Source of the DNA: Wyeomyia smithii | Lineage: Eukaryota; Arthropoda; Insecta; Diptera; Culicidae | Length of the DNA: 64,000 nt | Assembly: GCF_029784165.1 (NCBI RefSeq) | Contig: NC_073696.1 | Location: 81,094,220-81,158,219, forward strand | Direction: 5' to 3' | Part shown: in pieces, positions 32,645-43,467 of the stretch | Layout of the letters: each line of letters opens with the position of its first letter | How positions within the stretch are numbered: position 1 is the stretch's first letter | Program-made: the position numbers and the translations under genes | Notes under the pieces: model-generated | Seen by the model: only the letters and a program-made list of their open reading frames with translations | Told to the model about the DNA's origin: nothing | The model's database searches: none

Positions 32645-33720
32645 ACCATGTAGTTACTCATTTTTGAGTAGCATAGATAAATGTCAAAAACTGAGTACTA
32701 CTTACTCATTTAAAAAAAAGCATGAATCAGCCAAACTGAGTAACTGTTACTCAGTTTCGTTAAATTGACTTCCCCACGCAAAAGAAAACATTAGGAAATT
32801 TGGAGATTAAAATTTGAAAACAACATAAGAAAAATCGTTAAAATGTTGTAGATTTATTTCCCATCAAGTTACCTAATTATTAATATTTTATGTTATAACC
32901 TTCTTTCGAATTGCTTCGCGTAAAAAAGCTACAGCTCGGTGCAAGTATCATGGAGACAAAGCCCAGCACTAGGGAGAGCCTAAATGTAGATAAATCAGCG
33001 CTGTGTTTATTGTCTGGAGTTAGAGAGGTGCCCACGTATTTAACTTCAAGATTGCTTCCATCCGAGTTTCCATCGTACAAGGAACGAATTCCTTCTGGTA
33101 TTATGACTGTAAGGGCTGTTCCCACCAACAACCTAGCACCAAACATAAACACATTTTGAGTTTTTCCTCTAACAGCATCACGATTAAAAGTATACTTCCA
33201 GCTATACAGGAACCAACTAGTATTACAAAAAGAATTAGCATTACCGTTTCATCCATGATTTAAGAATACGGATCTGACCACTCGAATAGCTTGATCAATA
33301 TGTTACAAAATCAATGTAACAAAAACAGAAGTTATTCGAACAATCGGACGTGTCCGATGTTTTTATGCACTCATTCTTCGCGTTTCGTTCCCTCACAACT
33401 GCAGCACACACTTATTTGACTTGTGGCTCATATATCAAAAAGCGGATTATTGTTTTATTGTAAACTATTCGTTGCAGTGCTTTCAAAACTAAATCCATGT
33501 ACGAATAAGCGAAACAAACAGGGAACTGTTAAATGCTTAGCTTTTGTTTACAGCAAACTGATATAAAATGAACGGTTACCCAAAAGTGAGCAAAACAAAA
33601 AAATACGAAAACTGGGTGAAAGTTACTCAGTTTCGTTAGTCAATATTACTCATTTATTGACATTTTGAATCAAAATACGAAAGTGAGTACTTTCTAACCA
33701 ATTTAGAGTAAAATTGAACG
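32645..33720. mobile_element. Inverted-repeat element enclosing a ZIP9 gene fragment
   Basis: The left side (32650-32765: GTTACTCATTTTTGAGTAGC, AAATGTCAAAAACTGAGTA, AACTGAGTAACTGTTACTCA) and the right side (33610-33712, inverted: AAATGTCAATAAATGAGTAA, CGAAACTGAGTAAC) form imperfect inverted repeats of roughly 100 bp. Between them is the ZIP9-like coding fragment and about 350 bp of other sequence. The arrangement resembles a gene-capturing Pack-TIR element. Exact ends and target duplication are not established. Confidence 0.45.
32880..33256 (-). pseudogene. Zinc transporter ZIP9 (SLC39A9)-like N-terminal fragment
   Basis: Minus-strand ATG at 33256 starts a hydrophobic segment (MDETVMLILFVILVGSCIAG), followed by EEKLK. 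After a one-base frame change near 33155 it continues GARLLVGTALTVIIPEGIRS, and later STFRLSLVLGFVSMIL, then a stop at 32880. ZIP9 proteins have GAGLLxGTALxVIIPEG at transmembrane helix 2 and a SLVLGFVFMLL helix after the loop, so order and spacing match the first third of ZIP9. The remaining helices, including the metal-binding ones, are absent. No intron is visible across this stretch, which suggests retro-copying or capture of an exon. Non-functional as a transporter. Confidence 0.7.
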
Positions 33721-33800
33721 AGCGTATGACGTCCGTGACAGGGATGTGGTTGCGATACACTTCTCGAATGAAAACGTCAGTCAACAGTGCACCTTCAGAG

Positions 33801-34208
33801 CAGAATCTATGTTTATAATAAGAGTCCCGCAAAGATGAAACCAAAGAAACCAAATCAGTGTCAAACGAGGGTACCAATCAAGCAATGTAAATAAACAAGG
33901 TGATAATGTTAGGAGTGGATGAAAAGTGTTGTAATTGAGCGTAATAAAGAATATGTGTTTTTCCGAAGTTTTACTTACACATTTTAATCCAACATTAAAC
34001 CTGTGCACTGGTTCACTTAAATTTAACAAAACATCACCGATGTAATCTGTCAAAACTGTGTACCTTGTGAAGAATTTCAAAAAATGATATTAGCTTATGC
34101 ATGGTGAAAAACAGAACTGTATATTTCTTGGCAACAAACGGCACAAAAACTGTGTTGCCGAAACGATAGATTTTCTCTTTGCGCGACTCTATATACACAT
34201 AGACTCTG
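33801..34208. mobile_element. hAT-type MITE, copy 2
   Basis: Same family as 11491-11892 in opposite orientation. The ends are CAGAATCTATG and CATAGACTCTG, with a perfect 8-bp duplication CTTCAGAG (33793-33800 and 34209-34216). It is 408 bp. Confidence 0.9.
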
Positions 34209-34718
34209 CTTCAGAGGAGATCTGGCACCTCTGACTTATTAAACACAGCTGTCAAGTTCATTTTTTTTTTATCGGTCATTTCTCCCTTTGAGTATTGGCC
34301 CATTCTCTGAAACTTGTTCGCCGCACCAAAAAAATGCGACTTTGAAATCAAACACCGCATCAGAGTATACACACTATACATCAGATTTGTCAGATTTTTT
34401 TCGCCGATATTGCATTTCACAGAGCAACATGATATTAGAGTGCCTGTAAATATATAGAGTGGCAACACTGTCAAAATTAGAATAAAAATTATCTGTCAGT
34501 GTCATTCCAATTGAGCAAACAACCTATTAAACACGTGTGGGGAAAAGAGAGAGGATGTTCATTGTTACCAGTGTTACCAGCATTACTTTGGATGACACGG
34601 CGCCACTCTAGTTATATATAGACACTCTACATGAAATATATTCATTTGGTACTTTTTTTCTTCACATTTATTTGGTACTTCATTTGGTACTGGCAACCCT
34701 TGCTTTGAAGCAGCGATA

Positions 34719-34902
34719 CCAAGGGGATGGCAGCCCTATCTAAACTCTACACGTTAGACAGTAGGCATCATATTAGGGCTTTATTTAAAAATAAAGCTCC
34801 GAGGCAGACGCCTAGCGAAAATTCCATATACTTATCACTTTTGTCTGGAAGACTCTTCACTCATTCAACATATAAAGAGATAGCATGTTGCCATCCCCTT
34901 GG
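34719..34902. mobile_element. MITE with CCAAGGGGATGGCA ends
   Basis: CCAAGGGGATGGCAGCCCTA at the left pairs with GCATGTTGCCATCCCCTTGG at the right. It is flanked by GCGATA on both sides (34713-34718 and 34903-34908), possibly extending to GCGATACC. It is 184 bp, with no ORF of note. The surrounding 34217-34712 and 34909-35759 hold no gene I recognise. Confidence 0.65.
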
Positions 34903-35759
34903 GCGATACCAAAACAAACATTTTGTCAACAACGACATCGACAGCAGGGCTGCCAAGTATACAGATTTTTCTTTATTATACAGATTTTCTGACCACGATA
35001 CACATACTCATAGCGAATTTCTTTTTTCCACCAGCTCACCTCGTTTTGACCTGGAAGCGCACTAACTGCTGTCAAAACCCTTCTTTATTCGCTCGATTTT
35101 GACCCAGTTTCGACCTGGCGTGCTGCCCGAAGCGCACTGTAAAATTTGTCAGCTTCAACCCACCACCGCACGTGCTACGTTCGTAAACAATTATCTGTCA
35201 TCTCTTTCTTACTTGCGTCTTAAATGGCGATGACGTTCTATTATTCCTCGGTAGTTTTGCCCACACACAGTGGAATAAAGAAATTTGCTATTAGATTTTG
35301 TTGCCCAGAACTCAACAGCTGATAAATTCAGCAAAATGTTCTACAAGTTTTCGGCAGAATTTTCAAGAACTTTGGCAAACGAGATGTCAATACTTGCTGG
35401 CTCACGGTAGATCGATATATTTGCTGAATGTTCGTCGAAATATATTGCTGACATTTGTTAAAAACTTCACCGAGCTCGCTCAGCTGTTCGGAAGTTTGCC
35501 GAGATAAATTAAGTGAGCAGAAATTATACAGAATTCATACAGAATTTTGATTTATAATACATATTTTTACAGGTTTAACAAGTGTTGAATACAATATTCT
35601 GCTGTTGTTGCTCAAAACCCTCTTCGCCGTTCCTAAACAACTATGTGTCGGATAATTTCTCCAAATTCAACTGAACAACCATTTAACAGAAGTTTTTTAT
35701 TTTCCATTTCGGTTATTGTTCAACTGTAGCCCAATAAAAGTGATCGAGTAAATGTTTAG

Positions 35760-36027
35760 GCAACAATAATTGGTCGGCGTGCGACCAGACCGAACCAAGC
35801 GCCAAAAACATTATTTCGAGTAATCGGCGATCAAAGTTTAGTCACCCGGTATACTTCCTGCTAGCTGCTGCAGAGAAATTTTGTCATAATACCATTATAA
35901 ACTGTTCAAATGGTTTCGTTCTTCATGAAATATAGATTATCAATTTTAACATCCACTAGTGTTAAAAACTCAATTTTCGAAAAAATGGCGCTTGGTTCGG
36001 TCTGGTCGCACGCCGACCAATTGTTGC
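35760..36027. mobile_element. Foldback element, GGTCGGCGTGCGACCAG arms
   Basis: GCAACAATAATTGGTCGGCG, followed by TGCGACCAGACCGAACCAAG at the left, reappears inverted at the right (CTTGGTTCGGTCTGGTCGCA, CGCCGACCAATTGTTGC). The arms are about 55-60 bp, nearly perfect, around a 150-bp spacer. No ORF. Confidence 0.7.
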
Positions 36028-36582
36028 TTGGGATTTCATCCGAACTAGCAATACTCAGAATGAGAGATATGCGAGGAGAATGTTGTGAGCCAAACGAACA
36101 TGTCAAAATCCGAGCCGAACGAACAAGAAAAGTAACACATTGAGAGGTATTGACATCAGGCACAATAAAGAATATTTATATTTTCACACATTTTTCGTGT
36201 TCTTTTACTAAACAATGAATTGAGTATGCTCCAAAGTTGCTTTATCACAGTGATTTTTAACTAGTGGTTCACAAACCCTTTGCATGGTCAACAAAAACAA
36301 TGATCAATTATGGTCAAAGTATATAAAATTTAACCTAAATATAAAATTTAACACCTTCACGGCATTCGTGATACACTTTATTATTCCCCCGTCAAAAACT
36401 AGCTATACGAGTCGAATGAAAAAGTTAGTCAACATTACGCATTGAGAAAAGATCTGGCACCCCTGACATGTGAAACCTAGTTGCCGAATTGGCGGTTTTT
36501 TTCATCGCTTATCTACTCTCTCTCTCTGAGTATATCTAATCCGAACATCAGTTCTCAGTTTTCCGAATGCGTTTCCCACTTA

Positions 36583-36733
36583 GGCCGTTAACATACTGGC
36601 GCGATCTGCGTTGCAAAGACGATTCGCCTTGCCGTGAGTTAGTAACAGTTACAGCGCTAAGCAGAGCTGTACATTAATCCACGGCAAGGCGAACCGTCTC
36701 CGCAACGCAGAACGCGCCAGTATGTAAACGGCC
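36583..36733. mobile_element. Harbinger-type MITE with GGCCGTTAACATACTGGCGC ends
   Basis: GGCCGTTAACATACTGGCGC at the left and GCGCCAGTATGTAAACGGCC at the right are flanked by TTA (36580-36582, 36734-36736). The inner parts (GATTCGCCTTGCCGTG ... CCACGGCAAGGCGAACCGTC) continue the palindrome. It is 151 bp. The Gypsy target site GCCGC starts immediately after the right TTA. Confidence 0.85.
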
Positions 36734-36741
36734 TTAGCCGC

Positions 36742-36879
36742 TGTTATAATGTAAAATGAAGGCTACTGCCAACACTGTAAAGAGGAGCAGAAAAATGAAC
36801 ATAGAAAAACCAAATGGTTGCACGTGTGTTTTCCTACGGAAAGAAAATCAATTTAGTTGATCGTTTCCCCGTCACAACA
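36742..36879 (+). repeat. Gypsy 5' LTR
   Basis: 138 bp, TG...CA ends. Differs from the 3' LTR by G/A within AAAAATGAACAT and C/T within TTTCCCCGTC. Confidence 0.93.
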
Positions 36880-36881
36880 TT

Positions 36882-36891
36882 TGGCGACGAG
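36882..36891 (+). other. Gypsy primer-binding site (tRNA-Ser type)
   Basis: TGGCGACGAG lies two bases after the 5' LTR. It is complementary to a 3' end ...CTCGTCGCCA, as in insect tRNA-Ser(GCT), the usual primer for Mag-like Gypsy elements. Confidence 0.7.
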
Positions 36892-37082
36892 GTAAATACA
36901 CGGCGAAATTGATTGCGGATCGTTTTAATACGGATGCTGATTGAATTCGGAAGAAAAACTTCGAAAAATCGCAGAAATAGTTTGGCTGGGATAGACTTGT
37001 GAGCCGGCTGAAAAAAAGAGAATTATTTTGAAAGTATATAGATAGTGCGCGAAACAGACTGAAAAAACAGTCTTGTCGGAAG

Positions 37083-37157
37083 ATGGATACTCCGGGTGGC
37101 TCCAACATCCAAAAGTTCGATCCGGCAGATACCTCCTCGGTGTCAGTTCGTTGGAAA
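37083..37157 (+). pseudogene. Gypsy gag, 5' fragment
   Basis: ATG at 37083 starts MDTPGGSNIQKFDPADTSS, ending at a Trp-Lys codon pair where foreign sequence begins. The frame resumes at 38762 with a similar Lys-Trp-Lys context, so the coding sequence was split here by an insertion of about 1.6 kb. Confidence 0.7.
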
Positions 37158-38761
37158 TACTACAAGGTATACAGCCCTAGGGTTGTATGAAATGGTGACG
37201 TGGGACTAAAAACTGTTATTAGGGGATTTTTTGTTACAAAATATACAAAGTCTGCAGACAGAATCAATGTGTTTGCTCAGCGACTGTACGTATTTTTATT
37301 TTCAGCCTCCCCTGGAAATCAATTTTTAAAATATATTTAACAACACTCGAAAGAATATCGTTTATATCTGACGATGTTATGCCTGTAGTATTTTTTTGTG
37401 CAAACAACATGTATTCGACAAGGCACAAGCATATCGTGCTTGTTGAAGAATCACCAAGAATTTATCGTAATGCGTCAAAGTCAGAATGAACTCTATATCC
37501 TCAAAAACCAAATCCAATAATACTTACGTTATCATAATGAATGGTTTTGTCTTATTTAACTCTGATTAAATCAAATCAATAATATGGATCTCACTTTCAA
37601 AATAATATGGAAGCCCTTACAAAGGTTCATTAATTGGCAAACATAAGACGATATTTTGAACAAAATTATCAACGGGTTCCAGAAAAAAAATCGTAGCAAT
37701 CCACAATTACATTTTTTTACTTGACAATTTTTTTCATTTGCCTACAACTATATTCGCTGTATTACGAAGACAGATAATATACGTTTATTATGGTAAAGCT
37801 TAGAATAATAATATATCATCTAACTATTTTGAAATGTTAAAAGAGATTCTGAATGAATCTTAGTAAATAAACAAAAAAATTGAAAGTATTCGCAGGCTCT
37901 TACTCTTCTATAAATGTATATATTTAGGTATTAACTCCTTCGATACTATCCGGTCACGATTATTTAGTTTACAAATTTACAATTCTTGTTGAGTAATTTA
38001 TGGTAATCATATTTATGAGATAAACTTTCAATCACCATCAACAGCAGCATTGCAATTTTTCCTCGATTGCACACGTATAGAAATGAACGAACAAAAGTGT
38101 ACCACTGCAATACGAATAGTACCGCTGCAGTACGAATAGAAGTGTACCGCTGAAATGTACGAATAGAAAAGTACCGCTGCAATCATAGACGACGAGAGAC
38201 CTGCGGTTCTTTACTCCACTGATACTGTTGCTTTTTCCGGCATGTTTTCTTTCAAGACATCAGTTTTTATTAGGTTCTGAAAGCAGGTTTATAAATTGTT
38301 CAAGAATGGGGTTTGTTTTAAACTTTTTGGAAAACTTTTACCTTCGAGACATCATATTAGTCTAAGCTCATGGAAGCAAAAACAAATTGACCTATTGGGA
38401 CGGGGAGACTCTGTCAATTTTTATTTCGATATTGATACAGAGAATATCACAGAGAACGGATGGTGTCCATTCACATCGTCTGTGCTAGGAATGCTCGCAT
38501 GTAATTGGTTTATTATTCGCGTAAATTTGTTATTGAAACTTTTTATCATTACTACCGCTTAGCAATGAAATTAGAGTGATAACTGGCATATCAAAAAATT
38601 GTTAAACATTTTATCTATCCAACAACATATAGGTTATTGTTATTCATCATGTGGTTACGCTGTTATTAACGTTTGAAATCTGACGCAACATTTGCCAGTT
38701 TCATTTCCAATTTTACAGAATGCATCCCAGTATAGTAAACAAAGACGTAGTCCCACGTCAA
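37158..38761. mobile_element. Insertion splitting Gypsy gag (12-bp inverted repeats GACGTGGGACTA)
   Basis: Non-coding AT-rich DNA between the two gag parts. GACGTGGGACTA at 37197-37208 and TAGTCCCACGTC at 38748-38759 are perfect inverted repeats near its ends. About 39 bp at the left lie outside them. A short minisatellite sits inside (38093-38183). No transposase was seen. An intron was considered and rejected because splicing the GT and AG sites gives the wrong frame. Confidence 0.55.
38093..38183. repeat. Minisatellite (GTACCGCTGCAATACGAATA)n
   Basis: Four imperfect units of about 22-26 bp, built on GTACCGCTGCAATACGAATA(GAA). Confidence 0.75.
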
Positions 38762-39292
38762 AAATGGAAAAGAAGCTTCGATATTTTTCTGGAGGTAAAT
38801 AATGTGATGAATCCAGCCCGTAAGCGATCGTACCTGCTGCATTATGCTGGCAGTGACGTGCAAGACATTTTCTTCAATCTGCGAGGAGAGAATGAGGTAC
38901 AAATTCCGGAGGATTCAGACATCTACAAGCAGTCAGTCAAGCTGCTCGACGATTATTTCCTGCCACTCAAATGCCTGCCGAGAGAACGTCACATTTTCCG
39001 AAATCTCGAGCAAGGCCCGGAGGAATCAATCGAGAAATTTGTTTTGCGTCTACGGGAACAAGTTAGTCTTTGTGAGTACGATGCGTGGTTGGAAGAAAAC
39101 ATTAAGGAACAAATTTTCGAGAAAGGCTTCTCGGACGAGCTACGAGCGAAGATTCTCACCAAGGGAAACATGACGTTGGCACAAACTATTGAAGAAGGGC
39201 GATCACTGGAAACAATAGCAAAGCATCGCAAAAACTTGCAGCAGACAGAAGAGATTAACCGGATTGTGAAATCGAAAGGTGAGTGCTTCTGA
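38762..39292 (+). pseudogene. Gypsy gag, capsid and first zinc-knuckle half
   Basis: Capsid-like sequence from KWKRSFDIFLEVN onwards (RKRSYLLHYAGSDVQDIF, LRLREQVSLCEYDAWLEENI). It runs into the first zinc knuckle, where an in-frame TGA at about 39290 falls between the first two cysteines of the CCHC box. The frame is open on both sides, so this looks like a single-base nonsense change. Gag would bind element RNA and form the particle. Confidence 0.85.
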
Positions 39293-40447
39293 TGTGGCCA
39301 TTCCGGGCACTACGCCAATGACGACGATTGCCCAGCCAGGGACAAAAAGTGTGAGAAGTGTCACTTGCTTGGGCATTTCAAACGATGCTGTAAAACCAAA
39401 GATACGAATGCACGGAAGAGTAAGGATGGGGATTCGAAGAAGCGCCACAAGAAGAAACTAAGGCAAGTCGTGACTGATGATGAATCTGAAACTGAAGGAA
39501 ATGAGGGTGACGAGACAGACGATGAAAGTGTCAGCTATGTATTTGCGATGAATACCGATAGCAAGCAACTGGCGACCTGCAAGGTGGGTGGAGTACAGCT
39601 TGAATGGATGATTGATTCCGGCGCCGGAGCCAATGTGATTGGCGCTGATGTGTGGAGGTTTCTAAAAGAACAGCAGGTGAAAGTGGATTTCCAAACGAAA
39701 TCGGTTGCTAAAAAGTTGTTTACTTACGGCGGTCATAAGCTCTCGATAAAAGGAATGTTCATCGCAGAAATTTCGACCAAAAAGTCTTCCATCAGCGACA
39801 AGGTGTACGTCGTCAATGAGACAGGTGCCAACCTTCTTGGGAAGAAAGCAGCTACTAAACTTGGAATACTGAAGATTGATACGTCGATCTGTGCTGTGAA
39901 GTCTGCTGCGGAGCAAATCGGTAAAGTGAAAGGAGTGGTTGTCACTGTCGAAGTAGATCCGAAAGTTAAACCGATTCAGCACACTCAAAGTCGTGTCCCA
40001 ATTCCGTTGCAACCAAAAGTCGAGAAAGAGCTAGCGAAACTGCTCGAGCAAGACATAATTGAATCAGCTCCTCGTGATTCCCCTTGGATATCACGCTTGG
40101 TTGTTCGACCAAAAGCTGGGAATGCTGATGAGATACGCATCTGTGTTGACATGCGTGATGCCAACAAAGCAATCGTTCCCCAGCACCACCCTCTGCCGAC
40201 TTTTGACGACATCATCCCGCACCTACACAATTGCAAATATTTTTCGAAAATTGACCTCAACAAGGCATTTCATCAAATCGAACTCGCTGAGGAATCCAGA
40301 CCGATTACGACGTTTGCAACGCACAACGGCTACTTTCGATATAAGCGCCTTACTTTTGGAATGTCGTGTGCTTCGGAAGTCTTCCAAAATGTCATCGAAA
40401 GAGTACTGATAGGGATTGTTGGCGACAAGCAAGCCATGCACGGATAA
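39293..40447 (+). pseudogene. Gypsy second zinc knuckle, protease and N-terminal reverse transcriptase
   Basis: Continues the gag frame with CGHSGHYANDDDC, then CEKCHLLGHFKRCC, an acidic linker, the aspartic protease motif WMIDSGAGANVIG (about 39605-39640), and reverse transcriptase blocks RICVDMRDANKAIV, FSKIDLNKAFHQIEL and FGMSCASEVFQ. It is cut at about 40444, just upstream of the catalytic box, by a 780-bp insertion. Confidence 0.88.
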
Positions 40448-41222
40448 GCAGTGAAAAAAATTCATTCCTTAACAACCATTGTAACAAACCAGTCGATAAA
40501 ATAAATAGCTCTTCAAGATTTGTTCGAACTTTAATCGACGAGTGAAAAATAGTTTCTTGTTCCGATTTCGTCCCCTTGTCCGGATTCTATCTGGTCGTGA
40601 AGTCGCCTCGTCAAAATAGTCCGTCGCAACACACTGGTTGCTGACAGCGGTCCGTTCTCTCCGGCAGGTACGTCTCGCCCCGTCAAGATAGTCCGTCGCA
40701 ACACACTGGTTGCTGACAGTGGTCCGTTCTCTCCGGCAGGTACGTCTCGCCCCGTCAAGATAGTCCGTCGCAACACACTGGTTGCTGACAGTGGTCCGTT
40801 CTTTCCGGCAGGTACGTCTCGCCCCGTCAAGATAGTCCGTCACAACACACTGGTTGCTGACAGTGGTCCGTTCTCTCCGGTAGGTACGTCTCGCCCCGTC
40901 AAGATAGTCCGTCGCAACACACTGGTTGCTGACAGTGGTTCGTTTTCTCCGGCAGGTACGTTTCGCCCCGTCAAGATAGTCCGTCGCAACACACTGGTTG
41001 CTGACAGTAGTCCGTTCTCTCCGGCAGGTACGTCTCGCCCCGTCAAGATAGTCCGTCGCAACACACTGGTTACTGACAGTGGTCCGTTCTCTCCGGCAGG
41101 TACGTCTCGCCCCGTCAAGATAGTCCGTCGCAACACACTGGTTGCTGACAGTGGTCCGTTCTCTCTGGCAGGTACGTCTCGCCCCGTCAAGATAGTCCGT
41201 CGCAACACACTGGTTGCTGACA
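40444..41222. mobile_element. Insertion within Gypsy reverse transcriptase, carrying a 72-bp tandem array
   Basis: Foreign DNA between the RT fingers/palm and the FIDD box. The junctions suggest a duplicated GGAT (left CACGGATAA, right CAGGGATCAA). The first 150 bp are unique; the rest is the 72-bp array. Internal repeats and position suggest a solo LTR or a short non-autonomous element, but no clear TG...CA ends were found. Confidence 0.6.
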
Positions 41223-41224
41223 GG
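40595..41224. repeat. 72-bp tandem repeat, about nine copies
   Basis: The word ACACACTGGTTGCTGACAG recurs every 72 bp near 40629, 40701, 40773, 40845, 40917, 40989, 41061, 41133 and 41205. The rest of each unit contains GTCCGTTCTCTCCGGCAGG, TACGTCTCGCCCCGTCAAG and ATAGTCCGTCGCA. Copies differ by only a few bases, indicating recent expansion or homogenisation. Because 72 is divisible by 3 and stops are absent, minus-strand frames read as 24-aa repeats; these are not considered genes. Confidence 0.95.
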
Positions 41225-41645
41225 GATCAAAGGTATGAAAGTCTTCATCGATGATATACTAATCTTCGGACGCAACAAGGACGAACATGATCGGGCGCTG
41301 CAGGCTGTGCTAGATCGTCTAAAGGAGTACGGAATAGCTATCAATGAAAAGAAGTGAGAATATGGACGCAGAGAGGTTACTTTTATGGGACACCAGTTAA
41401 GCAGCAAAGGAATCAGCCCAGCAGGTGAGAAGGTGGATGCTATTCGACGTTGTCGTAATCCTGAAACTGTAGAAGAGCTGAGAAGTTTCCTCGGACTTAT
41501 CTACTATCTTGGTAAGTTCATACCAAATCTTTTTACTCTAACTGCGCCTTTGAGAGAGCTGTTGCACAAAAATGCTCGATTCAATTGGAAGCGACAGCAT
41601 ACGCAGGCCTTCGAATCTGTGAAGAAGAAGCTAGAGGAATTTGGG
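41223..41645 (+). pseudogene. Gypsy reverse transcriptase C-terminal part
   Basis: Resumes with MKVFIDDILIFGRNKDEHD (the FIDD form of the catalytic YxDD box), then REVTFMGHQLSSKGISPAG, RSFLGLIYYLGKFIPN and the connection region. An in-frame TGA lies at about 41356 between Lys-Lys and Glu-Tyr-Gly. A frame change near 41640 separates it from RNase H. Confidence 0.85.
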
Positions 41646-41967
41646 TTACTACTCTCCCTATGACGATACGATCCTGATTGCCGACGCCAGTCCAGTTGGC
41701 ATCGGGGCAGTACTGTTACAGGAGAAGGATGGGAAAAAGAGAGCTATTTGCTATGTAAGCAAGGGCCTTTCGCAAACTGAACGAGCATATGCGCAAAACG
41801 AAAGGGAGGCTCTGGCACTCGTGTGGGCTACGGAACGATTGGAGTCGTATTTACGTGGTTTGGAGTTTAAGCTGGTGACTGACCATGAACCGCTTAAGGT
41901 GATGTTTGGTTCTAAACGAAAGCAGTGTCCAAGGATTGAAATCATTCAGGTACAAAATTGTCCATGA
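41641..41967 (+). pseudogene. Gypsy RNase H domain
   Basis: ILIADASPVGIGAVLLQ, YAQNEREALALVWATERL and FKLVTDHEPLKVMF provide the D-E-D residues of retroelement RNase H. The block ends at a frame change/deletion near 41935, after which integrase continues in another frame. Confidence 0.85.
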
Positions 41968-42949
41968 ATCTGAGAAAGCAAATATAGCCGATCCATTATC
42001 AAGATTACCGAGATTCGAAGAGTGTTCCACATACGATCAAAATGGAGAGTCGATGCTGCTCACCGTTCTGGAATCAGCTAAACCAACAGCTTTGATCATC
42101 AGAGAACTAGTCGAAGCAACTGTCAAAGATGGTGAGCTTGCTGCTGTCAAGGAAGCATTGAACACTGGCCGATGGGGAGACCAACTGAAGCTGTACTACC
42201 CTTTTCGACAAGAACTATCAGTTGTAAATGAGATCGTCATGAGAGCTGATCGAATTGTAGTGCCGGTGAGTCTGCGTAAACGCATACTGAAGCTGGCCCA
42301 CATTGGTCATCCTGGGATTGAGCGTACCAAGCAACGAATTCGCAGCAAGGTTTGGTGGCCGAACGTTGACAAAGAGGTAGAAAAATCGGTGAAGTCGTGT
42401 CTAGAGTGCCAGCTAGTGAGCAATTCAACGTCGCCAGAACCAATGTCTGTGAGAGAGCTTCCTCGAGAACCGTGGTACGTGCTGGCAATGGATATGCTGG
42501 GCCCTCTTCCTTGTGGTGATTCCATCTTGGTGGTAATCGATCTCTATAGTCGTTACCGCATAACAGAGGTTCTTCAATCAACCACTACCGAAGACATCGC
42601 TGATAGACTGGACAATCTATTCATGAGAATGGGTTGGCCTAAACTTTTACTGTCGGACAACGCACGGAACTTCTCAAGTAAGAAAATGGAAGCATTTTGT
42701 GTTAAGTATGGGGTCGAGTTGCGGCACACCACTCCATATTGGCCACAAAGCAACGGGGAAGTCGAGCGACAGAACCGCTCCATTTTAAAAACACTGAAGA
42801 TTGCAGAGCTGAACGGAACCAATTGGAAGAAGGATTTGCAAGAGGCCAACTACGTGTACTCCCTTTTGCGTCATCCAGCAACCGGTCGTTCTCCAGCCGA
42901 ATTGGTTTTCGGCAGAAAGTCAGAGATTGGATTCCCCAGGTGGAATTGA
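41936..42949 (+). pseudogene. Gypsy integrase
   Basis: After FRYKIVHESEKANIADPLSR (end of the RNase H/linker region) comes the HHCC zinc domain (AHIGHPGIERTKQRI ... SCLECQ). The catalytic core follows with D in AMDMLGPLP, D in LLSDNARNF and E in NGEVERQNR, so the DDE triad is present. A frame change near 42915 moves the C-terminal domain into the next frame. Confidence 0.88.
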
Positions 42950-43449
42950 ATGTAAATGAGGATGGCGAAATCAGAGACCATGATCAAATATATAAACAAA
43001 CAGCCAAAATGTACTTCGATGCAAAAAATCACGCTCAAGAGTCAGATCTTCAAGTTCAGGATCGGGTTCTAATGCGGAATCTGTTGCCGCGGAACAAGTT
43101 GTCATCAAAGTATCTTCCGGAGCCAGCAATAGTAGTGGACAAACAAGGAAATAGTGTGACAGTGCAAACAGATGATGGTCGACGATTCCGAAGAAATTCT
43201 GCGCACCTGAAAAAGTTAGTTGACTGCCACGACGATGGAGCTGATCAACAAGAGACATCGGATGAGCTTAGTGTTAGTGGTTGGGCTACACCTTCTTCCA
43301 GTTTTCAAGTTTGCGCTAGTACACCAATTTCTGGAGCATGGAAGAAAATTCCAGATAAAGTGATTGGACGTCCAAAACGTGAAACAAAACGCCCCCTGCG
43401 TTTCGATGATTATGAGTTGGGGGATTTAAAAAGTACGATAAACATTTAA
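42916..43449 (+). pseudogene. Gypsy integrase C-terminal domain and tail
   Basis: In the shifted frame: KVRDWIPQVELN, YKQTAKMYFDAKNHAQESDL and VQDRVLMRNLLPRNKLSSKY, the GPY/F-type basic domain, then an acidic tail ending at 43449. The purine-rich GAAAGAGGAAAT (43456-43467) directly before the 3' LTR is the polypurine tract. Confidence 0.82.
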
Positions 43450-43467
43450 ATCGCTGAAAGAGGAAAT

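Noticed and set aside
37164..38718. Intron within Gypsy gag (ACAAG|GTATAC ... TTTACAG)
   Set aside because: Joining these sites shifts out of the frame used by the rest of gag, and inverted repeats near both borders indicate an insertion.
40595..41224. CRISPR-like array
   Set aside because: The 72-bp units are repeated throughout with no variable spacers, and the host is a eukaryote.
40469..41407. 312-aa minus-strand ORF with 24-aa repeats
   Set aside because: It arises from the 72-bp array (divisible by three, no stops), runs across the insertion border into antisense Gypsy sequence, and parallel frames are equally open.
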